From contig JBBHKE010000363.1 in assembly GCA_037447655.1 (NCBI GenBank), positions 37,882-101,881 on the forward strand: DNA of 64,000 bases, in the 5' to 3' direction. The notes below the pieces were generated by a model. The model saw only the letters and a program-made list of their open reading frames with translations, did no database searches and was not told the origin of the DNA. Shown one piece after another: positions 1-11,600 of this stretch. Position 1 is the first letter of the stretch. Every line of letters starts with the position of its first letter. The stretch comes from Zygnema cylindricum (lineage: Eukaryota > Streptophyta > Zygnematophyceae > Zygnematales > Zygnemataceae). Position numbers and translations under genes: made by a program.

Positions 1-657
1 GGGGAAAGTAGTAAAAGGAATGCTAGTTTTAGGGACGATGATCATGATAGGCCTAAGAAGATAAGAGATCTAAAATTGTCTATTAGTGAGGCACCATCAT
101 TTGATGGTAAGAAGATTGATGAGTTGGATGCTTGGATTTTTCATATGGAGTATTATTTGGAATCTAAAAATTATGAGCGTGATGATTACACTTCTTTTGC
201 TGTTAGCTGTTTGAAAGGCGATGCTCAGATTTGGTATTACACTCAGAGAAGGACTAAATTGATTCTTGATAATGATGATTGGGAAACTTTTAAAACCTCA
301 ATCAAATCGCGATTCTTGTCTGTCACTTTTAAATCCAGAATGGAAAAAAATTGGCTGAACTGTAAGCAGACTGGATCTGTGAAGGATAACATTGTGGAAT
401 TTGACTCATCTAGCATTCACGTCATAGGTTTTATTGATGAAATGGCTAAGTTGCAGTTCCTAAATTATCTAAATCCTATAATGAAATCAGAATTAAAACA
501 TCAAAAAATCAATAATTTGAAAGAATTACAAGATATGGCATTAGAATCAGAGGATCAGTTAGGGTATAATTGGGAAACTAGATCTCTTGGGGGTAATTTG
601 AATGAAGTATCAAAGTGGGATGAGGGGGAATTTCTGGATGAGGGTGTTGTGATTTAA
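1..657 (+). CDS. Ty3-type retroelement gag fragment (partial, open at window edge)
   Basis: The frame is open from base 1 to a stop at 655-657. The translation has the tryptophan-rich retrotransposon gag (capsid-like) signature: a stretch reading like SFAVSCLKGDAQIWYYTQRR followed by a DWETFK...F segment. Gag of this kind packages element RNA. A closely similar copy lies at 3,180-3,760, where it is damaged by a stop and a 55 bp duplication; here the same stretch is open. Similarity to the second copy ends near 645, after which the sequence is unrelated, so this copy is truncated on the right and cut by the window on the left. No zinc knuckle, protease or polymerase follows. Assignment to retrotransposon gag is from family knowledge; the break point is seen directly. 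Confidence 0.7.
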   Translation, partial: GESSKRNASFRDDDHDRPKKIRDLKLSISEAPSFDGKKIDELDAWIFHMEYYLESKNYERDDYTSFAVSCLKGDAQIWYYTQRRTKLILDNDDWETFKTSIKSRFLSVTFKSRMEKNWLNCKQTGSVKDNIVEFDSSSIHVIGFIDEMAKLQFLNYLNPIMKSELKHQKINNLKELQDMALESEDQLGYNWETRSLGGNLNEVSKWDEGEFLDEGVVI

Positions 658-779
658 AAACTTTAGTACTCAGTAGATGGGTCAGTGAGAGAGGGTTTAG
701 TACTTAGAATATTTGTTGGTATACACACTTTAGTACTGACCCCTAATAGTGTTACAGTAATATAAGGACAAAAGAGTGT

Positions 780-925
780 ACTGTGCATGCATCAAACCGC
801 GCGTGCATGCATAAAACCGCGCGCGCGTGCCTTAAACTGCGCGTGCATACAGAATACCGCGCGTGCGTGCAGAATACCGCGCGTGCGTGAGAAATACTGC
901 GCGTGCGTGCAGAATACCGCGCGAG
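780..925. repeat. GC-rich minisatellite, about 19-20 bp unit, about 7 copies
   Basis: Degenerate tandem units built on AATACCGCGCGTGCGTGCAG. The left copies carry ATGCATG and the right copies CGTGCGTG. The block is much richer in CpG and alternating purine-pyrimidine (CGCGCG, GTGCGTGC) than the AT-rich flanks. Confidence 0.85.
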
Positions 926-1396
926 CAAGCCGCCGACACGATGCGGCATGACATCGACGGAGATATAAATCTAACGGTCGATAGGGATGAATGTCTCACA
1001 GCCTGCACGATTGTGCCACTTTAGATGTAGGAGATTCGATCGATATCTAACGGCTGTGGTTTCTTTAACGGGTTCAATCGATGTTTCTGCGACCAAAAAA
1101 ACTCCAGATGCTGTTTGTAGAATACTAGAATCTCAAATGTTTTAGGAGGGTTTCACAAAGCTGTTTACAAATTTTTCACGCCTGTGAAATCGTCGCAGGT
1201 GTGAACAGAGCTCACGCCATACTCCATTCGACCATCATTCACCATTATGCTCTGTCGGATAACGGCGGAACTTTGGATCGCTAAAGGGTGGCACAGATAG
1301 GTTGGCGGTGGAAAGCCAACATAAGATATGGGGAAGGTCAGCAACTTAAAAAGATAGCCAAGCGTAATCACATAAGGAGTTGTCGAAAGAAGGGCC
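926..1396. other. Intergenic, no gene seen
   Basis: Short broken frames only. I see no conserved domain or repeat here between the minisatellite and the first 0.9 kb element. Confidence 0.6.
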
Positions 1397-1399
1397 TTA

Positions 1400-2322
1400 G
1401 GGTACTTTCGCATGTGCTAAAGTTACAGTTATTTTCTGTCGTTTTCCTCCATAACTTAAAAAAATGAGAAAATCCGCAGCCGTACCAAAATAATGAAATT
1501 GACACCGTACAAGTCGCGTTACCTTACAACTTTAAATGTACTGCAATTGTCGTCTAGCGCATTTCAACCCAATTTCGCGCCTTTCCAGCTCATCTTCAAA
1601 CTTTATATAAAAACACCTCGCGAGGTGATTTTAAATAAAGTTCCACACAGTAGACGAATAGGCATATGCTGTCGAACGTGCCGGAAGTTTTTTACAATTT
1701 TTGAGCGCGAAATACCAAAAAGAAAACCCACCTTCCAGCCTGTGCGTGATTTTTTTCCATGCGCTTTTTTCCGTACATGGGCCGTGGAGGGGGTTTCGAC
1801 CAACAGACACCATTTCGCTAAGACGAAGCCCGTGAAAGCGCCTCTCTCTCTCTCTCCTTCTCCGACTAACGCCTCTATCTCACAATTCTTGCAATGAAAA
1901 AAGGCAAGAAAGGTATCAAATGAAAGATCTATAAAACATATTTCTTTTAGCTTATTTTGGTGGCAAGTAGAGTGAAAACGGACAAAAACACAAAAACGGG
2001 AAGCCATGGCGGAATGTTTTAGAATTTGTGACGTCGACGCTATCATAAGTACGAGTGACGTCAAAATGTCACAAACCCTAAACATCTACAATGTCACAAG
2101 TAGCTAGACGTCTACAACCGTCTCTATTTTGTAAACGTCATCAATTGTCGCGAGTTTTGTACGCGCCTACAATCGTCACAAATTACACCCACGTCTACAT
2201 CCGTCACAATCTAAAGTTACGATTTTATTTTTTAACAGGCGAATGCTCTGAAAGCTGTACGAAGAATCTTCGCTAAAAAACAAAGTAACAAGACTAAGTT
2301 TCGGTTACATGCGAAAGTACCC
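1400..2322 (+). mobile_element. Non-autonomous DNA transposon, 923 bp, TTA target duplication (copy 1)
   Basis: The element begins GGGTACTTTCGCATGT and ends with its reverse complement, flanked by TTA at 1397-1399 and 2323-2325. A three-base TTA/TAA duplication is typical of PIF/Harbinger (Tourist-like) elements, so that is the likely superfamily. It shares interior sequence with the inverted copy at 7761-8672, including the perfect palindrome CACCTCGCGAGGTG near 1615-1630, a CTCTCT tract, and an array of GTC(T/A)ACAA/CGTCACAA motifs between 2050 and 2210. The longest interior frame (minus strand, 1603-2085) shows no transposase motif, and its stop-free length is not conserved in the second copy. 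Confidence 0.85.
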
Positions 2323-2325
2323 TTA

Positions 2326-2906
2326 AGGTACCAAATGTCTCCAAAGCAAAGAGTATGAAGTAGTTATTTGGGTCGCGTTGCGCTTAGTCGCTTGCTTTTG
2401 AAGCTAATGCATCTTCAACAGCCAAACCAACATGAAGTTTTGCGCGTGACGAAACTTGGGATAGAGTAAAAGATCCTGATGTAGTGGGAAGTGGGAAATT
2501 TGCTAATGGAGGAGAATGAAAGTGGAGTACTTTACTTCTTCAAGAGCAAAGGAGTCCAAAAATGACTCAAAACTTTTCAAACCCTAAATTGTTACCTTTG
2601 ATTGCTTTCAATTTTGCTGTTGCAAAATTTGTGGTTAAATCTTACCTTTGAGAGCTTTCAATTTTGTTGTTGCAAAATTTGTGGGGAAATTCTTACCTTT
2701 TGTTTCAATGTTGGGAAATTGAAATTTGAATTTGCACTAACTTATTGTCAATGTTTTTTTTTATTTCTCAGATTTTGACATTTTCAAAGGATTCGTTAAG
2801 GAGAAGAAGTCTTGGATTGGAACAATTGTAGGACTTCAAATCTGTAGCCAATTTCTTTGGGAAATTATATTATTTCTTTTCTTTTGCTTGATTTCATTGT
2901 GTGATA
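2326..2906 (+). other. Leader region of the gag-pol copy, no LTR recognised
   Basis: AT-rich sequence upstream of the second gag copy, with a telobox-like CAAACCCTAAA at about 2578. I could not find an LTR boundary or a tRNA primer-binding site by eye. It probably includes the 5' untranslated part of the element. Confidence 0.4.
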
Positions 2907-5900
2907 ATGAAAAATTTTGCATGGAAACGTGAAATGGAGAATGCTTTAAATGTGTTGAAGAAGCGTACTGTGAAAATGGTCAAAAGATTTAATAATCATA
3001 CAACTGCTGTGGATGAAACAATTTCCGAATTGAAAAGTGAATTGAAAGTTGTTAAAGAAAATGTATATGTTTCAAATGAGAAATTAGATGAACTTATTAA
3101 CTTAATTCAGACCAAGAATGATATTAATGACCAAAAGGGTGAAAGTAGTAAAAAGAATGTCAGTTTTAAGGAGGATGATCATGATAGACCTAAGAAGATA
3201 AGAGATCTAAAATTGTTTATTAGTGAGGCACCATCGTTTGATGGTAAGAAAATTGATGAGTTGGATGCTTGGATTTTTCATATGGATTATTATTTAGAAT
3301 CTAGAAATTGTGATCGTGATGATTAAACTTCTTTTGTTGTTAGCTGTCTGAAAGGCGATGCTCAGATTTGGTATTACACTCAGAGAAGGTCTAAATTGAT
3401 TCATAATAATGCTAAATGGGAAACTTTTAAAATCGCGATCAAATCGCGATTCTTGTCTATCACTTTTAAATCCAGAAAGGTAGAAAAGTGGCTGAACTGT
3501 AAGCAGACTGGATGTCACTTTTAAATCCAGAATGGTAGAAAAGTGGCTGAACTGTAAGCACACTGGATCTGTGAAGAATTACATTGTGGAATTTGACTCA
3601 TTTAGCATTCACGTCATAGGTTTGACTGATGAAGTGGCTAAGTTGCATTTCTTCAATTATCTAAACCCTATACTGAAATCAGATTTGAAACATCAAAAAT
3701 TTAATAATTTGAATGAATTACAAGACAAGGCATTGGATTAGAGGATCAGTTGGGGCATAATCGGGAAACTAGATCACATAGGGGTAATTTAAATGAAGTA
3801 TCAGAGTGGGATGATGGGGAATTTGTGGATGAGGGTCTGAATACTGGTCTGGTGAATAGGCAAAATATTTTCAGGGGGAAATCAGAAGGGTGGACAAAAT
3901 GTTAATGCAGGAAAAAAATTTAACAATACAGGGGGATACATTAAGAGTCATAAACGAAGCAATAATGCTCAAAAGCCTAACCTTACCATCCCCACATGCA
4001 TTATTTGTCAGAAAAAGGATCATAGAGCATTTGAGTGTGCACAACTGAAAAAGATTAACTATTTTCACTGTGGAGAGGAGGGACATTTTAGTAGAGAATG
4101 CACAAAACCCAAAAAGAAAGTCATTTGTTTCAAATGCGGAGGTCTAGATCATTACGCTAAAGACTGTACAGATAAAGGTTCTCTCAAAACAGTCGATGTA
4201 AATGAAGGTCTCCAAGAGGATATTGCATTATACCTAGCTGAGCAGGAAGCCTAAGAGGTGGGAAACAGAAAGGACTAACCAAATGTCCTCAGTTGAGTCA
4301 ACCGGATCCAGAAGTTAAAGAGTTAACTCTGGAGGGCAAATTAATGAATGGAAAAGTTAGGATAGTTGAATTTATTATGATTCTCACTACACTACATAGT
4401 TTAAAGAATCATTCTGATGAAATTCTCAACAACATACCTATGTTAGGTCGGTTAAGTAATGATGACACCAGACACAATTTGATTAGATTCGAGTCATTAG
4501 TGGAAGGAAAACCATTGAGAGTAATTGTTGATTTAGGTGCCACACATAATTTTATTTCACATAGATTTGTAGAGGAAACTAAAATTCCTACTGTCATAAG
4601 GGAAAAGCCTTTACATGTTCAAGTGGCAAATGGTGATAAGTCCACATAAGACTTACAAACTGACACGATAGAAGTTGATATCCAGGGTCATAAAATGAAA
4701 GTTGTGTGTGAAATAATGAATTTGGGTAGTGAAGAACTAATTATGGGAAAGCCTTGGTTAACTAAACACAATCCTCAAATTAATTGGGAAATTAACACCT
4801 TGAAAGTGAAGTCTGAAAACGGTTGGAAGGTTTTGCAAGCATTGTCTCTTAAGAAATTGCATAGGAATCATATAAATAACATAACCAAATTGGGAATGGA
4901 AGGTTTGATATCTGCTAAACAATTTAAAAAACACTTAAAAGATAAAACAAATCATGTTTTCTTGTTATTAGTAACTGAGGCAGTTACTGTTAAAAGAGGG
5001 GGAGAAAACACTAACATTGATGTCATCCCTAAATTAGACACCACTAAAACTCTCGAAAAACTAAAATCTGATTTGGTAACTGACATTAATACATTTGATG
5101 TTGGTGTTAAAGATTTGATTTTTGAATTTCAAGATGTTTTTCTAAGTGATTTACCATCACGAAGGCCACCTTCCCGAGATGTGGAACATGTTATTAACCT
5201 TGAACGTGGATGCAACCCCTCGTCACAGGAATTTATAAGCACAACTTTTTTAAGCAAGAGGAATTAAAGAAACAGATTAAGGAACTCCTAGAGAAATGAC
5301 ATATTCAGCCCAGCAAATCACCGTACGGAGCACTAGTTCTCTTCGTCAAAAAAAAGGACGGAACGTTGAGAATGTGTGTCGATTATCGTAGTCTGAACAA
5401 GATTACGGTGAAGGATAAGTATCCGTTACCTTTAATTTTTGATTTGATAGATCGTTTAAAAGGTGCTAAACTATTTTCGTTGATTGACATGCGTAGTGGC
5501 TTTAATCAGGTGCCAATTAGAATTGAAGATGTTGATAAAAATGCTTTCAGGACTAGGGTGGGTCATTTCGAATGGATAGTTATGCCATTCGGCTTCACGA
5601 AAGCACCGCCTACTTTCCAAAGATTAATTAACCAAACTTTTTCAGATTACATAGATGAGTTTGTTCAGGTGTTTATATATGATATTGTAGTATATAGTTA
5701 ATCTAAAGAACAACATTTAATTCATTTAAGAAAAGTGTTGGAAAGGTTAAGAGAAAGAAAATTATATGGAAAATTGTCAAAATCCAGATTTCTTAAAAGT
5801 GATCAATTATTATTGGGACACATAGTTAGCGGGGAAGGTGTTAAAACAAATCAATCCAAAATTATCGCAATCCAAAATTGGAAGCAGACTACCATTGTCA

Positions 5901-6400
5901 CGGAAGAAAGATCATTTTTGGGATTGGCCACTTATTACTGGAAATTTATCACGATTTTCAGTATGACCGCCGCACCTTTGACGGATTTACTTCTGGAGAA
6001 GGAGACGTTTGTGTGGGGAGCTGATCACAGAGAGCATTTGAGGAACTAAAAGGGAAGTTGACCTTTGCCTTTACACTGGTGTATCCTGAACCTGCTGGGG
6101 AATTTGAAGTTATGACCACTACAAATGCATCTGATAAAGGTCTAGGTGTAGTCATAAGTCAATGAGTCGGCAAGCACTTTCATCTTATTGATTTTGAGTC
6201 CAGAAAATTCAATGATGTGGAAAAGAACTATACAGCACAAGAAAATGAATTACTTGCAATTGTACAAAAATTTGTGAAATGGCATTGTTATTTGCATAAT
6301 TAAGAATGTACAGTTCACTTTGATAATAAAGCACTCTCTTATTTACAAAGATTAAGTGATGCACATATTATGACTGGTAGACTGTTGTCCTTGGCCTATT
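2907..6400 (+). pseudogene. Degenerate Ty3/gypsy-type gag-pol, truncated in RNase H
   Basis: Order: gag (2,907-3,760), three zinc knuckles (about 3,996-4,170), aspartic protease (around 4,520-4,560), reverse transcriptase (5,366-6,047), RNase H remains (about 6,050-6,400). That order is Ty3/gypsy-like, but the diagnostic integrase is missing. Breaks seen: an in-frame stop at 3,324-3,326 where the other gag copy has an open codon; a 55 bp tandem duplication (3,461-3,515 and 3,516-3,570) that shifts frame; a Tyr in place of the first Cys of knuckle 2, while knuckles 1 and 3 keep C-X2-C-X4-H-X4-C; an altered middle residue in the protease active-site triplet; stops at 4,647 and 5,699; loss of one catalytic Asp in the RT active-site box; and further stops in RNase H. 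Sequence after about 6,400 is unrelated. The copy is dead and no integrase or LTR was seen. Confidence 0.85.
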
Positions 6401-7757
6401 TCAGCCATGGATTACTCACGAAAAACACCAACAGACTACCCCAGAACAGTTGTGCTTCAAACAACACAGATTACTCCACAATATACAGAATCACCTCAAA
6501 CTGCACGAATATGCAATATATACTAAATACTATAACTTCCCAAAATTATAGACTGATCCACAAAGGAATCTAGAAGTTATGAGCTCCAAAGTTTCCTAAA
6601 AACAACAGATAGCTTATCAAACTAACCAATTAAATCTCTCACAAAATTCTACAGAAAGAGCAGAATAGAGTGAAACTATACAACCTTATATTTTCTATAT
6701 CATATACCATACACACAACGTTTCATATCTAGATATCAATCAGAGTGATCACACTGACAGGTCAAAGATGCAGAAAAGCAGTGTGCCATTACTTTGATAA
6801 AATCAGCTGATGATAGAATAAACTAAGTCCTACAAGTTTATACTCACAAAGTTATCTACTGAGACCTAACCTTTACAAACAAGTTCGATTCGTTGTTACT
6901 GTTACATCGGCTCAGGACGGAGCAGCTACAAAGGAAAGACTTTACGCTCATTAACACCCGTCGAACCAATTTGTCCCATTTGTAGTGGATATTTTTGGAT
7001 ATTTGGAGAAGTCCTTCAATAACTTCCCTTGTTACTGTGCAAGAAAAACCTTTGTATCTCGGGGTCCGGGAGTCCTCCATCGAGTCTTTTGGTTGCGTTA
7101 TACAGTCAACGTGTCTCAATTGCACTTCAACAGGCGCAAGCAGCAGCTCTCATTCGATGTAGCACACAAGCTAACGACCGTCGCGATGATCAAGACCTTC
7201 CCCCAAGGGACACGGTTCACATCCATGATATTTGTGGTTGTGGACCTTAGTCAGTCTATGGGTAGGTTAGTATACGTTTTTTCATTTTTTAGGCGGTCTA
7301 AGTTTGTTATCGTTTTGTTTTGGTTCTTTGCTCTTGTTAGTATTGTTTTGTTTTGTTGCAGTTTTTAGGCATAGATTACATTTTTGTAATTCTTGTAGTC
7401 TCCAATTTTTTTGTTTAGATTTACCCTTTTTGTACACAGATGGTTTTGCCATTGCAATTTTTGCAATAAAGACTTTTCTACTGTACTGTACAGTTTGGCT
7501 TAAGAAAGGCGGCACAATGAAGTCTACGCATCTAAATAGTGTTTACAACCTTATTTTGTGATTTTGGCCAAATTAATCGCGATCGAATTAGTATTATTAA
7601 CTTTAATGTCGATGGGCGGTGTACTACCAATTTTGTATAAATTTTGTAACTTGTTTGGCCGAGTGCTACCTGGTATTGCAGTCTGGCACCGATTTTTTAG
7701 AAATTTTGTAAGAGTTTGTACATCATTTTTGCGGCAAGCCGAAATCGCACTTAAGAA
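6401..7757. other. Intergenic, no gene seen
   Basis: Several frames of 70-130 codons overlap on both strands near 6,850-7,370, but none shows a domain or coding-like composition. T-rich from about 7,280 on. Confidence 0.5.
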
Positions 7758-7760
7758 TAA

Positions 7761-8672
7761 GGGTACTTTCGCATGTAACCGAAACTTAGTCTTGTTACTT
7801 AGTTTTTAAGCGAAGATTCTCTGTACAACTTTTAGAGCATTTGCATATAAAGAAATGAAATTGTCACTTTAGATTATGACGGCTGTAGACGTGGGTGAAA
7901 TTTGTGACGATTATAGACGAGTACAAAACTCACGACAATTGATGACGTTTACAACATAGATTTGTGACATTTTGATGTCACGCCTACTTATGATAGCGTT
8001 GACGTCACTAGCTATAAAACATTCCGCCTTGGTTTCCCAATTTTGTTTTTTCGTCCGTTCTCACTTTAATTGCCACCAAAATAAGCTAAAAGATAGCCAA
8101 AACAAATATTTTTTATAGATCTTTTATTTGTTACCTTTCTTGACGTTTTTCATTGCAAGAATTGTGAGATGGACGCGTTATGGGAGAGGGAGAGAGAGAG
8201 AGAGAGGGACGCTTTCACGGACTTCGCTTTTGCGAAATGGCGTCCGTTGGTGGAAACCCCCTCCACGGCCCCTGTACGGAAAAAGCGCACGAAGTCACGC
8301 ACAAGGCTGGAAACGTGCAGTGGTGTTTTTTTTTTGTACTCTGTGCACAAAAACTGTCAAAAACTTTCGACACGTGCGACAACATCTCGCTATTCGCTCA
8401 CCTCATGTAACTATATTTAAAATCACCTCGCGAGGTGATTTTTTATAAAGTTTGAAGACGAGTTGAAGTGACGCGAAATCGGGTCGAAACGCGCTAAACG
8501 ACAAACTAAATCGAGCCATAAGACAAACTGTAGTACAAATAAAGTTTCCAGGTAACCCAACTTGTACGGTGGTAATTTCATTTTTTTAGTACGGCTGCGG
8601 ATTTTCACGTTTTTTTCTTATGGAGGAAAGCGACAGAAAATAACTGTAACTTTAGCACATGCGAAAGTACCC
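7761..8672 (-). mobile_element. Non-autonomous DNA transposon, 912 bp, TAA target duplication (copy 2, inverted)
   Basis: Same termini as copy 1 (GGGTACTTTCGCATGT and its complement), flanked by TAA at 7758-7760 and 8673-8675. It lies in the opposite orientation: the end followed by GCTAAAGTTACAG is on the right here and on the left in copy 1. The CACCTCGCGAGGTG palindrome (about 8425-8440), the GA tract (8189-8208) and the array of CGTCACAA-like motifs (about 7875-8000) are all shared. No transposase frame is visible. Confidence 0.85.
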
Positions 8673-8675
8673 TAA

Positions 8676-11600
8676 GCGTTGATACTTGACTGGAAGCGTA
8701 TATCTTGATGCAAATGTAACTTTTACGCCAACCAGACAGCGCCGCAACCGCGTATGCCGCCTTCCCTTTTTAACCAAGGGCCATGCAAACTGGTCACATA
8801 TGTCACGCCCGCGGACTCAATATTTCCCAGCCTGTACGGTATGGCAACTATGAGACACGGTGATTCACTATAGTACAGTACATTACTGTACGAAATGCTA
8901 GCTACAGTACAGTACTGTACTGTCTCGTAATTTTTTGTAACTGAACTGTGCTTTTTCTATTTTTGTACTGTTATGGAGATCAGTAGCCCTTAACCCTCTC
9001 GTAAGATCTACAGACGTACAAAGTCATGATGGTGTCCTAGATGGCTTAAGAAGATATTTTGTTCATATCCCTGTTTCAGTTGCGCTTGAGGAAATAGGTA
9101 AACTTTAGCAGGAAATATTTCCCTGGACAAGTTGTTTGAGAAGCTACAGTAGTCACTCATGGCTTCCCTTCTGCAGGAGGTTCTCAAGGCTCCAGCTTCT
9201 CTGGTGATCAATGATTGGCCCAGGTAAAAGCCTGTTAAAACGGAGCGTTGACTCTGGCCTGGCGAGTCCAGGGCGATGATGGATAAATAGTGAAGTGTAG
9301 GAGGAGAGTAGACATCTTTTCCTTTGGAAAAGTTTGTGGAAATTCCGGCTGATCTTGGTTCTGAATGATCAATACCAAATTGGAGAAAAGGCATTTTTGC
9401 ATTGAAATCTCTTACTAACTAAATAGTGTTTTAGTAGTTAAGAGATAGAATTATTAAGAGTGGAGAGTAGTGGAAAACACTTTAATAAGAAGGGTTGAGC
9501 CACGAGGGCAAGAGACCAAGCTAATGTTATGTGGACAAAAGCTTCTTCTAATTTAAAGTTTATCTTTATGTGAGTGTGGTCCAATGTGGATGTGTATTTT
9601 CCAATGTATGGAATGTGTGGTTGGGATTGTTTGTAGTAATGGGATTTTCTGAGAGGTAGGAGATCCTGTTACACAAAGGTGCGGAAAATTGATATATGAG
9701 CCAAGCGTGGCACAAATATGAGGAGAAGACAAAAAAAGTGAAGCAACAATTAGTGTGTCAACAAAATAAACTGCAACTTTGACCATGAGCAATATCAAAG
9801 ACGACCTCATGCTTCAACCGTACGATACCTCTTAAGCAAGTTCTTTAATTCAACCGCAACTACCATATCAACGATATGTCGTTAGACACTTTAGTAACTT
9901 CAAATTACTAAGGAAGATAACAAGGAACATCATCTTAAGTTTTGACTAATAAAAGCAAAAGCGTAGACGATAATGATTGTTGGCGTAATAATAAGCATCC
10001 GTCAACGTTAAAAACCATATGAGCTACAAGAATAGTGTCGTCCACCGAAACCGTGAAGTGATGATAAATGCCACAAAAGGTAATCCTTATGTAAGCGCTT
10101 ATCGTTACGGTGGTCGTAATGAGTCAAGGAATATTGTTGAAAGAGACTAGTAAGTTAGCTTGTCTATGAGTGTGTATTGTTTCTGAGTGATCAAACGTAC
10201 CGTGGCCGACAAGCTATTGTAGAATATAACCAAAGGATTATCAAGATTTTTTAAAAAATGAAACGAAATAGGAGTTGGGTGGTAGAATGTGCATCACGTA
10301 GAATGGTGGTTGGGTACACAATTGAATTAAGATAACAAAAGCCACTTGGAGATGAGAAATTTTGAAATACAAGTGTACAACAACTTTGGAAAAAGCAGTA
10401 AGTGATACCCTTAAAGCCTAATTGGTGAATGATAACAAATAAAAAGGCTCGTAATAGTTAACCCGCGAGTACTACCTACATAATCTACAGTGGTCACCTA
10501 ATGGGCCTCCGATCCGATAGAATAAAGAGTTGGATTTTGAGTAAAAAACACGAACAAAGGGGAAAATCCGTTAGTTGGAAAGGGGGCATGTCAAAGCTTG
10601 CGAAAGATGGCATTACAATCAACGGTGTTGAAAGCATTGGTAATTTTAATTTGGAGAGCCATCTAATTCGAGTGCAAGTTAAAAATTATCTGTAAATCGT
10701 GGACAACTACCTCATAACCGCCCCGAGTTGCAACACCAAAGTGTTACGTGGAAAAATTACCATGGAAAGCCTCGTTAGACGTTGTAAACACATTGATCAA
10801 GTAAACCTTAAAACCCAATTTTCGAAAACCAAATTCGTCACTTGAATTCGTGACAAGTGTGGACTTTACATAATTATTATTTCGTTTTAAATGACTGACT
10901 ATGGAGTATTTATACTATCGACTAGAAGCATATAGAAGTTCTTAATTTGTTTATGCACCCGAAACACTCACAAGAATCGTTTATAATTTTTTATAAAGCA
11001 ATTGTATATTATGGACATTAAGTAAACATATAAATGATTGATAAAAACCAATTATTGATATTCTTTAAAAAACAATTATAGAGACGATAAAAAAACTTAT
11101 TTATTCGTAGGATCCATTCTGGGAATAAACCCCAAATCCAGATAAACGTGACAATTATAGTCAACACACATTTTAAGTAGAATGCAATAAAATAGAATAC
11201 ATTCTAACAATATACAGTTTGATATAATTACAGTGTGCACTTAATTTTCTTGTCTTACCTAGTTCTTTTGCTTTTGTTTTGGATTTTTATTTTTATTTTG
11301 CTTTCCATGTGTCAATTTGAGATATGAAATGAAGTTCGACGGTCATGTGCACCTGCCAAACCGACATAAATTTTTTGTACTCTACTGCAGCACTTGCTTT
11401 TTGTACGTTTCAGGTGTCTGACACGCACCTGAATTAATAAATTTGTACGATTCTCTGTTGTACAATGACTCGTTTTGTACTTTATGCTGTTTACAGCGGA
11501 TGCTTTCATCGCTGGCATGCCACGTTTCACCAAAAGGGACTTCTAGAACTTTTCCATATCGACGATGGAAAATCTTTCCTTTTTCCCAATTGAATCACGC

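Noticed and set aside
784-920. CRISPR-like array
   Set aside because: Units are contiguous with no unique spacers, and the genome is eukaryotic.
752-949. 65-codon minus-strand frame over the GC-rich minisatellite
   Set aside because: Its repetitive translation is produced by the tandem repeat; no start context or neighbouring exon.
1603-2085. 160-codon minus-strand frame inside the first 0.9 kb element, and the related plus-strand frame at 8,128-8,448
   Set aside because: Parts align between the two copies because the DNA aligns, but frame and length are not conserved and no transposase motif is present.
9008-9394. 128-codon minus-strand frame
   Set aside because: No domain, no splice context, no conserved motif; kept as intergenic.
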